Shown here one piece after another: positions 1-11,166 of a DNA stretch of 64,000 nt. The stretch spans positions 18,108,275 to 18,172,274 of the forward strand of contig OX104123.1 in assembly GCA_944474755.1 (NCBI GenBank), written 5' to 3'. The first letter of the stretch is position 1, and every line of letters starts with the position of its first letter. Source of the DNA: Limnoperna fortunei (Eukaryota; Mollusca; Bivalvia; Mytilida; Modiolidae). Below the pieces are notes generated by a model. That model did not search any database and had not been told where the DNA came from. It saw only the letters and a program-made list of their open reading frames with translations. A program made the position numbers and the translations under genes.

Positions 1-657
1 ATTATATGTAGATGTGCACGAAGGATTTTTATTGACCTCGGATATCATTAAGGGGAGATAATTGGACTTGAAAGCAAAGCGGGGGGTATCCCTTTGTAAG
101 CATGCTCACAGTCCACACTTGTTAAGATTGTAATAATATATTTCATATTTACAAGTTCACAATAACCACTAGAATGTCCAAGTCACCATAATTTTAAATT
201 TTACATTACATTTAAGATTTACATGTATATGTGGATCCAGAAAACCGCACCGTTTAACAAGTAAAAAATCGGTATGCACACAGATGTGGTTCCTCTTTCC
301 CCACATAGTATAGCGAATTGAAGCATAGCCTTTCACTGTCACCCTGCCAAATATGAGTTTTTGTCTGATCATCCAATGATAAATTTTGTATATATATGTA
401 GCTCATGATTTGGACAGACTTTCTAAACTATATATCCTTCGGTAGCCCAACAATTAAAACCATGCATAATAAATGGCATCAAAATGTCTAATTTAATCAT
501 GTTTTTACTATCTTTGTAGGATGGAACACTAGTAAAAACCACCAGTAAGGGCAATCTTTTGAAAACACTCGGTTTTAATTACCATTTTTATGTATATATT
601 CTCATATAATTTTATGAGATCACGTTTTAGAATTTAATTTTAAAAGTATAATTTTCA

Positions 658-718
658 CGTCCTGAATATAGCTGAAATATTGCTTGCTGGACGTTAAACA
701 ACAAACAATCAATCAATC
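658..718 (+). repeat. Orphan SINE 3' tail (copy A)
   Basis: A tail of the form CGTCCTGAATATAGCTGAAA followed by a TTGCTTGCTGGACGTTAAAC-type stretch and AATCAATCAATC. It is the same 3' end as the full SINE at 33564-34071. The 5' body is absent or too decayed to see. It recurs at 6420-6482 as part of the segmental duplication. Confidence 0.7.
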
Positions 719-1029
719 CTAATAGAAAGAAGAACATTTTAAACACCAGGGTCATTTTTCTATACAACTCTAAGGTTATACCCTTTATGACCGAATACAT
801 GAATATAGACTTGAAACTTTTCCTATATTTTTAAAATTTTGCTTTAAATATCTTAAATTTGTGTTATTTGGTTTATTTCTTACTTCTTTTAATCTTGTTC
901 CACATCTCAGGACTTCCCCATGTCATGACTGTTGAATTTGTTCCATATACCCTGCTCGTCCTTAGTTAGGACAAGTGCTGAATTAAAATACTCTTTTGTC
1001 AAGGTTGTGAAATGTTGGAATGACGCAGT

Positions 1030-1410
1030 TAGACATGGTGCAGCCTTCTATATGCCACTGGGAGGGTTCCCAGTGCTCGACCCACAGAGCAGCCCAGCGC
1101 GTCCCCGGGTGGCGGTTAGGGGAGACCCTCTCATTGGGGGTTGTCAGGTCATAATACGGTAAGCCTGACCGCGGACCGTAGCGGGTAAAGTGTTTGGAGA
1201 GTAGGCTCATTGTAACCGCTACAAAAGGCTAAATTTTCCGCCCCTACCCAAAACTCCATACTTTTCCAGTGGAAGTCAAAATTGTATTCCCTGTGACCCA
1301 TCCCAACCCCATTTTCCGTTGATTTATTGTTTGTTAACTTGTTCCCGTCCTGAATATAGCTGAAATACTGCTCGCTGGACTTGAAGCAGACATCCAATCA
1401 ATCAATAATT
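1030..1410 (+). mobile_element. SINE, degenerate (copy A)
   Basis: Shares its body (TTGTCAGGTCATAATACGG, then CCTGACCGCGGACC) and its 3' tail (CCTGAATATAGCTGAAATAC, then AATCAATCAATC) with the better preserved SINE at 33564-34071. It is about 380 bp long, with a decayed 5' end. The short ORFs read through it on both strands are chance openings. The duplicated copy is at 6800-7200. Confidence 0.7.
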
Positions 1411-1439
1411 AATCAAATCTATATGCCAGAGTCTGAAAT

Positions 1440-1985
1440 GCATGGCATGTTCATCTGTATTAGCTTGTTGTAATACCCCTATGTATCGTTTGTTGAAAGT
1501 ATTCAGCATGGAGTCATATACACCATATAACCTGTAAACTTTGATTTCAATACAATTTATCACTTTCTTTAGATTTCCTTAAGGAATCTTTGTTGATAAA
1601 AGTCTCTAAAATCATTTGTACATCTAAAGGTGTGTAAAAATACAATTCTTGTTGAACAAAAAAATTATGAATGTGTAATGGTTTTGGCAGGTTAGTTGCA
1701 TGGCAGTTGAGACATTTGTCAACCTGTATTGTAGGTACTGTTTGGTGTAGAGGTATGCATAACAAAGTCTTTTAACTTTCCCATTAAGATATCATCTCGC
1801 AGATGAAAACGGGCAATGTCATTGTTGGCCTGAGTATACTGATCAGGTATATAACTCTGCTTACATTAATATTATGTTTTCCATGCAGGAATCTTGCTAC
1901 ATGATTAGTTACATCAGGAATGGTTGAAGTATTTCAGTGACTTGATGGGCTTGAGATATCGCAATAACTTCGATAAAGAAGACAC
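1440..1985 (-). pseudogene. Decayed minus-strand coding fragment
   Basis: Minus-strand reading gives protein-like stretches such as MLCIPLHQTVPTIQVDKCLN and a segment ending FINKDS, broken by stops and frame changes. The same stretches recur at 7200-7745. Part of the segment (the ARFLHGR-like peptide) also appears in every tandem unit of 11.2-20.3 kb. These may be pieces of one former gene or mobile-element ORF. I do not recognise the family and assign no function. Confidence 0.45.
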
Positions 1986-1989
1986 ATGT

Positions 1990-3960
1990 AAATATGTCGT
2001 CTAATACAGAACTCTTTAAGTTCTCCAATTTCTTCTGGGGCAGTGCTCAAAGCTGAAAAAGTTTAAAATGTAAGAAATCATGCGGTTATGACTGTATTTC
2101 AAATGAAATGATAAAAATATCTTGTAATGAAAGGTGTACGATACATGTTAAAATTTTTAATTTGATTCTTAAAAGTGGTATTTTATCAAACCGTTGTTTA
2201 AAGGCCGTTGTTCAAACGACCCATCTTGCTATAGAGGTATAGTTATGTCAAGTTCTTCAAGCAAATTCTTTTGTAGAATCCTTCATAACAGACTTGATTA
2301 ATATCTGGAAGACAATAAAATCATTAAACCTGAGCAAATGGGTTTCAGAACTGGTGATCACATTTTTACTTTAAAAACTTTGATAGCTACTACAAAAAGT
2401 CTAAATTGTTATTTTCATTCTTTGTCGACCTAAAGAAAGCCTTTGACACTATTAATAGAGATGCTCTTTTTTCATAAACTATCGAAATGCAACATAAACA
2501 ACCATTTTTTCAATATATTAAAATCAATGTAAGTTTTTCAGTTAAACTACCAAATGGTCTGACTGAAACTTTTATTTCAAATATAGGAATCAAACAAGGC
2601 TGCATTTTAAGCCCTACTTTCATTTAATCATTATATTGTCCATGAATTTAATACGCTCTGTGATGCAGCGGAGTTAAAAGATAAAAAAATTGCATGTCTA
2701 CTTTATGCAGATGATTTAGTACTATTATCAAATTCATCCTAAGGTTTACAAAAAATGCTTGATAAGTTATATAGTTTTTGTCAAAAGTGGAATCTTAAAG
2801 TGAATGTGGATACGACAAAAGTCATGATTTTTAATAAGTCAGGAAAAATTTTAAAAGGCTTTCATTTTCTCTATGATAATCAATATATATGCATCGAGCA
2901 ACTGAATATAAATATTTAGCTTTATATTTCAGGGCATCAGGTTCATGCACACATGCTATCAACTACCTTTTAAAAGCCAGCAATGCCATGTTCTGTGTAA
3001 AAAAATGTATTCTCGGAACATCTTAATGTCCTAGCTCATAGCAAGCTGTTTGATACATGTGTTAAACCAATCCTTCTCTATTGTTCGGAAGTATGGGGAC
3101 TAAAGTCCATTATAAAAGCGAATCAATCTCTTGAATCTAAATTGTACAGATTTTCTACCTAACAAATTACCAATAAAAAATGCCAAATTTATTTTAGGGG
3201 TTAGCAAAAAAGCTTCCAATATTGCAGTTCTGGCAGAACTTGGTCTATTTGTACTGGCTATATCAGCTTTTAAGTTAATAATAGGTTTTGGGGATCATTT
3301 AATTAAATTACTTGAAAAGTATATTGCTAAAAAAGCATGTGAAGCTAATCTTCTATTGAAAGATTGTTTTTGTGACTTAGTAAAATGTTTAATGTCAAAA
3401 CTTGGATTCACTCATATATGGGAAAATAAAGGCACATTTAGTAAAAATAGACTAATTTCTTCCATTAACAAAAAATTGGAAGAACAATATATTCAATTTT
3501 TGAAACTCCCTTTTTGATGATTTCAGTAATCCAAATGGCAACAAACTCGGACTGTATAGAAAACTGAAATTAGATTATAAAATTGAAACATATCTTCTAG
3601 CCAACAAAGATTAAAGTTATACATCAAGATTTGCATAAGTAATAGTAACTTGAAAATTGAAAAGGGGAGATATAATAAAACTCCATTACATAATCGTTTA
3701 TGCCCATTGCGTAATATTGAAGTTGAAGATGAGTTTCACTTTTTAATGAGTTGTCCATGTTTTCATAACCCTAGAAATGTATTTTTCAAGAAAATAACAG
3801 ATAGTGTTTCCTAATTCTCAGATTTGAGTATGAATGATAGATTTATGTTAATTCTGAAGGACAAAGATTACATTTATACTAGAAAGATGGATTTTTTTTA
3901 ACCCGTGGTATTGATTCTGGTGGTTACTTTTATGATAGCAATATAAGGAACACAACCGTA
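1990..3960 (+). mobile_element. LINE remnant with reverse transcriptase (copy A)
   Basis: Decayed non-LTR retrotransposon ORF. In order one can read RT fingers/palm fragments near 2330-2460 (GFRTGDHIFTLKTL, then FVDLKKAFDTINRDAL) and the catalytic LYADDLVLLS near 2700-2740. Fragments of the thumb region follow to about 3520. A C-terminal zinc-finger type segment at about 3660-3790 has the HNRLCPL...VEDEFHF pattern. Frameshifts and stops interrupt it throughout, so it cannot encode a working enzyme. No endonuclease domain is visible, as expected for a 5'-truncated copy. The longest open piece, 3131-3517, is only a fragment. The nearly parallel copy is at 7750-10260. Confidence 0.8.
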
Positions 3961-4041
3961 GGTTAATATGACAGGGATGGGTAGCTTTGCATAAATTTGG
4001 GGTCGTTGTCTCTCAGAAATTTACCAAATGTTAATCATCTA

Positions 4042-4653
4042 TACTACTAAAATTATAGACCCCATTTTTTAAGCGCAGAGAAACAATTTAATAATTGACT
4101 TGATTGATATATTTTTAATATATTGAAGTACGAACTACAGCTAGACTTCCGTCACTTGAAGCAAGCGAAAGTTGTTCTTGTTTAAATTCAGGCGGCTCAC
4201 TTCAAGAAAACGTTTGGAATCGAAGGGATTTTCGCCAGACATGTCTGTTAGGTCCTACGAATTTTGTTTTCACTGTGATCAGGACTAATATGACATTAAA
4301 AAAGAACTTAAGTTACGCTTTCATTGATTACAAATTACAAAATTTACTTCTTAATAAATCCCTTCTAATTGAACAGTTGCCAGTTGGGTAAGCGTACGTT
4401 TGTTTTGTACCCCTCACGGGTTTTCCTTGCCCCGGAAATACATTTTTAAATTTAAAGGAGGACCGTATCGGTAGAAATTTGCGGACGTTATTAATTGTTA
4501 ATTGCTAATAATTTAAAGCAATAATCGATATAAAAATTAAATATTTTGCATATGCAACATTAACTGCCTGTAACCTTATGTGAGTTAATACTGCGTTATT
4601 TCTCTATGATTTGTGATGCGTGCTTAAAAAGGGGGTCTATAATTTTAGTAGTA
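4042..4653. mobile_element. MITE with TA target duplication (copy A)
   Basis: A 612-bp element without coding capacity. Its inverted ends are TACTACTAAAATTATAGACC at 4042 and its reverse complement ending at 4653, extending inward through a CCCC/GGGG step. TA lies immediately outside both ends (4040-4041 and 4654-4655), as for Tc1/mariner-type insertions. It lies just downstream of the LINE remnant. The second copy is at 10321-10953. Confidence 0.8.
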
Positions 4654-4871
4654 TAGATATACTACATGTTGTAGTAGTTGAAACTAATAAAGTCATTTTC
4701 ATTTTTGTTTGTCTTTAATGCATATATTCATAGCACCTCCTCTGAACAAATTATTAGTATTTTTGTTTCTATGATATAAACACTGTTATTGTTAATGTAG
4801 ATGTTTTCGTAATAATTCATTTATTTTGGGTTTTAAAACCAATGAAGAAATTATAACTTAAAACTCATTAT

Positions 4872-5480
4872 GTAAAGAAAAATCTTTGCAAAACAATAAC
4901 AGAGTAAGATCATTTTTAGACCCTGATACCATTGTGTCAACACCAACTACATTTGAAATGCATTCTGGCCACATTAGATCAATACTTTACAACAACTTTG
5001 TCTACTTAATCTTCTTTTATTGTCGTCTTTGTCTTATGTGACGATATTTGACATATGCCATGAATAGTTTTGAGGTATTCTAAGAGTTCCCATTTTCTTT
5101 TCAAAGTAGTTTCAAAGTCCTCATTTGTACAATATTTATAATTAGAAAAATGGTTTTCAAACCTTACAATTTTATCCTACTCATTTTCAATGAACATAGA
5201 TTTATACTCCGTATTTAATGACGGAATAGCATCAGTCATTACGGAGGAAAGCAAGCAACCATAGAACTATGTTTTAGATACAGATTTATAAAATCCTAGT
5301 ATTGTTTTTGTAAACTCTTTTGTTTTGTTTTCGCAATATCCATTTACTATTTCACCTGTCCAAATATGAGTTTTTGTCTTTTTTATATAAAAATGTATAT
5401 TTAAAAAATTGTATATTACTATTCGAAATAACATCCTGCAATTCCTACTAAGTTTACCTGACAGGTTTTTAATTGTCACT
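4872..5480 (-). pseudogene. First unit of the minus-strand coding repeat
   Basis: Minus-strand reading contains peptides such as TKEFTKTILGFYKSVS that recur in all units of the array at 11.2-20.3 kb. Here the reading is broken and the unit is incomplete. No recognised domain. Confidence 0.5.
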
Positions 5481-5672
5481 ACACTCTAAGGGTGGTCTTG
5501 GGTTTGTTTGTGCTATCTTATGGGGTTGTGTCTCTTTGTCACATTCCCCATTTCAATTTTCCTTTCAATGTGATATTGCAAACTATTTCACAGAAAACGG
5601 ATTAATAAGAAAATAAAATATTCTTCAAAATTTACTATTTATGTTGCTTATACAATGTTTTTTTCATAGTTG

Positions 5673-5745
5673 ACCCCAAAAGTCCGACACCATATTAGCC
5701 TGGCACTCCTTTAGCCCGACGTCCCATTAGTCTGACGCCCCAATA
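5673..5745. repeat. 16-bp tandem repeat, four copies
   Basis: Four successive copies of a unit like AGTCCGACACCATATT (AGCCTGGCACTCCTTT, AGCCCGACGTCCCATT, AGTCTGACGCCCCAAT). It lies in the spacer between the two copies of the segmental duplication. Confidence 0.7.
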
Positions 5746-6419
5746 GTTTTTTTTAATATACTTTCTCAAGCCTTGATAAATATTGTTTAAAATAAAATGG
5801 TGAACAACATAACATTTTAACTTTAAGCATACTTGCCTGTATATCTTATATTATAGAATTTGAAAATCCATCGTGCCCAAAGCATTTCTTGTACTTAAGC
5901 ATTTCTCGGAGCATTCACTAGAGCTGGCTCGTAGCTCAGATGTTGGATATTAATACATGATTTTACATTACATTTATGATTTACATGTATATGTGGATCC
6001 AGAAAACCGCACCGTTTAACAAGTAATAAATCGGTATGCACACAGATGGGGTCCATATTTCCCCACATAGTAACGCGAAGTGAAGCATAGCCTTTCACTG
6101 TCACCCTGCCAAATATGACAGCTTTTGTCTGATCATCCAATTATAAATTTTGTATATACATGTAGCTCATGATTTGGGCAGACTTTCTAAACTATATATC
6201 CTTCTGTAGCCCAACAATTAAAACCATGCATAATAAATGTCATCAAAATGTCTAATTTAATCATGTTTTTACTATCTTTGTAGGGCGGAACACTAGTTAA
6301 AATCACCAGTAAGGCCAATCTTTTGAAAACACTCTGCTTTAATTACCATTTTTATCTGTATATATTCTCATAATTTTATGAGATCACGTTTTAGAATTTA
6401 ATTTTAAAAGTATAATTTT

Positions 6420-6482
6420 CACGTCCTGAATACAGCTGAAATATTGCTTGCTGGACGTTAAACAACAAACAATCAATCAATC
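6420..6482 (+). repeat. Orphan SINE 3' tail (copy B)
   Basis: Duplicate of the tail at 658-718, ending in AATCAATCAATC. Confidence 0.7.
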
Positions 6483-6799
6483 CTAATAGAAAGAAGAACA
6501 TTTTAAACCCCTGGGTCATTTTTCGATACAAGGTTATACCCGTTATGACCGAATACAGGAATATAGACTTGAAACTTTTCCTACATTTTTAAAATTTTGC
6601 TTTAAATATCTTAAATTTATGTTATTTGGTTTATTTCTTAATTCTTTTAATCTTGTTCCACATCTCAGGACTTCCTCATGTCATGACTGTTGAATTTGTT
6701 CCATATACCCTGCTCTTCCTTAGTTAGGACAAGTGCTGAATTAAAATACTATTTTGTCAAGGTTGTGGAATGTTTGCACACGCATTTAGACATGGTTCT

Positions 6800-7200
6800 G
6801 CCTTCTATATGCCACTGGAACCATACTGGGAGGTTTCCCAGTGCTCGACCCACAGCAGCCCAGCGCGTCCCCGGGTGGCGGATAGGGGAGACCCTCTCGT
6901 TGGGGTTGTCAGGTCATAATACGGAATGCCTGATCGCGGACCGTAGTGGGTAACGTGTTTGGAGATTACAACGCTCCTTGCACGATAAAGACCCCTTTTG
7001 TAGATTTCGAAAAAGAGTAGGCTCATTTTTCCGCCCCTACCCAAAACTCCATACTTTTTCAGTGGCAGTCAAAATTGTATTCCCTGTGACCCATCCCACC
7101 CCCATTTTCCGTTGATTTATTGTTTGTTAAATTGTTCCCGTCCTGAATATAGCTGAAATACTGCTCGCTTAACTTGAAGCAGACATCCAATCAAGCAATC
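6800..7200 (+). mobile_element. SINE, degenerate (copy B)
   Basis: Duplicate of the SINE at 1030-1410, with the same body and tail. It is slightly longer in the middle because it keeps the segment CACGATAAAGACCCCTTTTG. That segment is also present in the SINE at 33564-34071 and was lost from copy A. Confidence 0.7.
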
Positions 7201-7745
7201 AAATCTATATGCCAGAGTCTGAAATGCATGGCATGTTCATCTGTATTAGCTTGTTGTAATACCCCTATGTATCGTTTGTTTAAAGTATTCAGCATGGAGT
7301 CATATACACCATATAACCTGTCTAACTTTGATTTCGCCAATTTATCACTTTCTTTAGATTTCCTTAAGAATCTTTGTTGATAAAAATCTCTAAAATCATT
7401 AGTACATCTGAGGGTGTGTAAAAATACAATTCTTGTTGAAACAAAAAATTCTGAATGTGTAATGGTTTTGGCAGGTTAGTTGCATGGCAGTTGAGACATT
7501 TGTCAACCTGTATTGTAGGTACTGTTTGGTGTAGAGGTATGCATAACAAAGTCTTTCAACTTTCCCATTAAGATATCATCTCGCAGATGAAAACGGGCAA
7601 TGTCATTGTTGGCCTGAGTATACTGATCAGTTATTTCATCGCTCAGGTATATAACTCTGCTTGCATTAATATTATGCCTTCCATGCAGGAATCTTGCTAC
7701 ATGATTAGTTACATCAAGAATGGTTGAAGTATCTCAGTGACTTGA
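7200..7745 (-). pseudogene. Decayed minus-strand coding fragment (copy B)
   Basis: Duplicate of 1440-1985. The minus strand again reads MLCIPLHQTVPTIQVDKCLN and a segment ending FINKDS, with stops around them. Family unknown. Confidence 0.45.
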
Positions 7746-7749
7746 TGGG

Positions 7750-10260
7750 CTTGAGATATCGCAAAAACTTCGATAAAGATGACACATGTAAATATGTCAA
7801 GTCTATTCCAGAACTCTTTAAGTTCTCCAATTTCTTCTGAGGCAGTGCTCAAATCTGTAAAAAGTTTAAAATCTAAGAAATCGTGTATTTTAAATGAAAT
7901 GATTAAAATATCTTGTAATGAAAGGTGTACGATACCTGTTGAAATTTTTAATTTGATTCTTTAAAGTGGTATTTTATCAAACCGTTGTTTAAAGGCCGTT
8001 GTTCAAACGACCCATCTTGCTATAGAGGAATAGTTATGTCAAGTTGTTCAAGCAAATTCTTTTGTAGAATCCTTCATAACAGACTTGATTAATATCTGGA
8101 AGACAATAAAATCATTAAACCTGAGCAAATGGGTTTCAGAACTGGTGATCACATTTTTACTTAAAAACTTTAATTGATAGCTACTTCAAAAAGTCTAAAT
8201 TGTTATTTTCATTCTTTGTCGACCTAAAGAAAGCCTTTGACACTATTAATAGAGATGCTCTTTTTCATAAACTATCGAAATACAACATAACCATTTTTTC
8301 AATATATTAAATCAATGTAAGTTTTTAAGTTAAACTACCTTATGGTCTGACTGAAACTTTTATTTCAAATATAGGAGTGAAACAAGGCTGCATTTTAAGC
8401 CCTACTTTCATTTAATCATTATATTGTCCATGAATTTAATACGCTCTGTGATGCAGCTGTGTTAAAAGATAGAAAAATTGCATGTCTACTTTATGCAGAT
8501 GATTTAGTACTATTATCAAATTCATCCCAAGGTTTACAAAAAATGCTTGATAAGTTTTTGTCAAAAGTGGAATCTTAAAGTGACTGTGGATACGCAAAAG
8601 TCATGATTTTTAATAAGTCAGGAAAATTTTTAAAAGGCTTTCATTTTCTCTATGATAATCAATATATGCATCAAGCAACTGAATATAAATATTTAGCTAT
8701 ATATTTCAGGGCATCAGGTTCATTCACACATGCTATCAACTACCTTTCAAAAAAGCCAGCAAGGCCATGTTCTGTGTAAAAAAAATTTTTCTCTGAAAAT
8801 CTTAATGTCCTAGCTCATATCAAGCTTTTTGATACATGTGTTAAACCAATCCTTCTCTATTGTTCAGAGGTATGGGGACTAAAGTCCATTATAAAAGCGA
8901 ATCAATCTCTTGAATCTAAATTATACAGATTTTCTACCTAACAAATTGCCAATAAAAAATGACAAATTTATTTTAGGGGTTAGCAAAAAAGCTTCCAATA
9001 TTGCAGTTCTGGCAGAACTTGGTCTATTCCCACTGGCTATATCAGCAACATTCCAGCAGCTCCAGCGTATGGTGTGTACATTTCACAACATACGTTATTG
9101 TAGATCCTGCAAGCGTTATTCAGATTTTCTAGACCGATCACTGCTCTTGACTGCTAAACTACTCAAACAAGGTTTGTTGTACCTAGGTTGATGTTATCTC
9201 CCCAGAAGTTCTATGGTCGGCACCACGACTTAATTGATCGTTACGGGAAATCAGTGTCTCAAATACGATCTGACATTTTCGCTGAGTCATAGGTAGTGTT
9301 TCCTATTCCTGGATTTGACTTTTCCCTAGACAAGATAATGAGTAACTCGACGGGTGTCTAATTAGGGCAGGCACTGCTTACTCGTCCGGAGCACCTGAGT
9401 GCACCCATGGTTTTTATTGGGTTCGGGTTACTCTCTTTCTGTGTTTAATGTTTTTGATTTTTGTGTTGTGTTTGTCTATATCCGGATTTGTAACTGTCCC
9501 TTGGTTTTTGGCTCTTGTTGTTCGGTCGGTTTTCTTTGCTACTTTCTTTTAAGTTAACAATAGGTTTTGGGGGATCATTTAATTAAATTACTTGAAAATT
9601 CTATTTCTAAAAAAGCATGTGAAGCTAATCTTCTATTGAAAGATAGTTTTTGTGACTTACTAAAATGTTTAATGTCAAACTTGGATTCAGTCATATATGG
9701 GAAAATAAAGGCGCATTTAGTAAAAATAGACTAATTTCTTCCATTAACAAAAAATTGGAAGAACAATATATTCAATTTTGGAAAAACTTCCTTTTTGATG
9801 ATTCCAGTAATCCAAATGGCAACAAACTCAGACTATAGAAAACTGAAATTAGATTATAAAATTGAATCTTCTAGCTAACAAAGATTAAAGGTATATAGCA
9901 AGTTTCACCAAGATTTGCATAAGTAATAGTAACTTGAAAATTGAAAAAGGGAGATATAAAACTCCATTACATAATCGTTTATGCCCATTGTGTAATATTG
10001 AAGTTGAAGATGAGTTTCACTTTTTAATTAGTTGTCCATGTCTTCATAACCCTAGAAATGTATTTTTCAAGAAAATAACAGATATTGTTCCCTCATTCTC
10101 AGATTTGAGTATAAATGATAGATTTATGTTTATCTCAAAGACAAAGCTTACATTTATACCAGAACGATGGATTTTTTGAACCCGTGGTATTGATTCTGGT
10201 GGTTACTTTTATGATAGCAATATAAGGAACACAACTGAAGGTTAATATGACAGGGATGGG
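7750..10260 (+). mobile_element. LINE remnant with reverse transcriptase (copy B)
   Basis: Second copy of the LINE at 1990-3960. The N-terminal RT part is more readable here (EAVLKSVKSLKSKKS near 7840, then RT palm fragments). It is followed by the YADD box near 8490-8510 and the zinc-finger type C terminus at 9934-10179 (LCPLCNIEVEDEFHFLISCP). Frames are broken as in copy A. It is additionally split by the 500-bp insertion at 9047-9546, so that insertion is younger than the duplication. Confidence 0.8.
9047..9546 (+). mobile_element. 500-bp insertion from another RT-type element
   Basis: Absent from copy A, where ATATCAGC is followed directly by TTTTAAGTTAA. Here the plus strand reads ATFQQLQRMV, then DFLDRSLLLTAKLLKQG, then FYGRHHDLIDRYGKSVSQ and a stop near 9290. 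About 250 bp of non-coding sequence follows. The FYGRHHDL.DRY C terminus belongs to a reverse-transcriptase-like repeat family common in predicted proteins of marine invertebrates. Its class is uncertain (Penelope-like is possible). A longer copy on the opposite strand lies at 62590-63145. I saw no target duplication. Confidence 0.7.
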
Positions 10261-10320
10261 TTGCTTTGCAAAAATTTGGGGTAGTTGTCTCTCAGAAATT
10301 TACCAAATGTTAATCATCTA

Positions 10321-10953
10321 TACTACTAAAATTATAGACCCCATTTTTTAAGCAAAACACAGAGAAACAATTTAATAATCGACTTTATCGATATATTTTT
10401 AATGTGCAACATCAACTGCATGCAACATTATACATATTGAAGTATAAACTACAGCTATAGACTTCCGTCACTTGAAGCAAGCGAACAGTCGTTCTTGTTT
10501 AAATTCAGCCGGCTCACTTCAAGAAAACGTTTGAAATCGAAGGGATTTTCGCCAGACATGTCTGGTAGGTCCTACGAATTTTGTTTTCACTGTGATCAGG
10601 ACTAATATGAAATTAAAAAAGAACTTAAGTTACGCTTTCACTGATTACAAATTACAAAATTAATTTACTTTTTAATAAATCCCTTCTAATTTAACAGTTG
10701 CCAGTTGGGTAGGCGTACGTTTGTTTTGTATCCCTCACGGGTTTTTCTTGCCCCTGAAATACATTTTTAAATTTAAAGGAGGACCGTATCGGTACAAATT
10801 TGCGGACGTAATTAATCGTTAATTGCTAATAATTTAAAGCAATAACCGATATTAAAATTAAATATTTTGCATATGCAACAGTAACTTTATGTGAGTTAAT
10901 ACTGCGCTATTTCTCTATGTTTTGTGATGCGTGCTTAAAAAGGGGTCTATAAT
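10321..10953. mobile_element. MITE with TA flank (copy B)
   Basis: Duplicate of 4042-4653. The left end is intact, with TA at 10319-10320. The right tip is altered (GTAGTTGAG instead of GTAGTATAG), so the right target duplication is no longer readable. It contains a 40-bp rearrangement relative to copy A. Confidence 0.75.
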
Positions 10954-11166
10954 TTTAGTAGTTGAGATATACTACATGTAATAGTTGAAACCAATAAAGT
11001 CATTTTCATTTTTTTTGTCTTTAATGCATATATTCATAGCACCTCCTCTGAAAAAATTATTTGTATCTTTGTTTCTACGATATAAACACATTATTAATGT
11101 ATGTGTTTTCGTAATAATTCATTTATTTTGGATTTTAAAACCAATTTAGAACTTAGAACTCATTAT

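Larger units (their letters stand above)
201..5395. repeat. Segmental duplication, copy A
   Basis: This block matches 5963-11760 in the same order and orientation. It contains a SINE tail, a SINE, minus-strand coding fragments, a LINE and a MITE. The two copies start alike at 201 and 5963 and separate near 5395 and 11760. They differ by scattered substitutions and small indels plus one 500-bp insertion in copy B. All the old elements sit at equivalent places in both copies, so those elements came first and the whole block was then duplicated. Edges are approximate to a few tens of bases. Confidence 0.85.
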
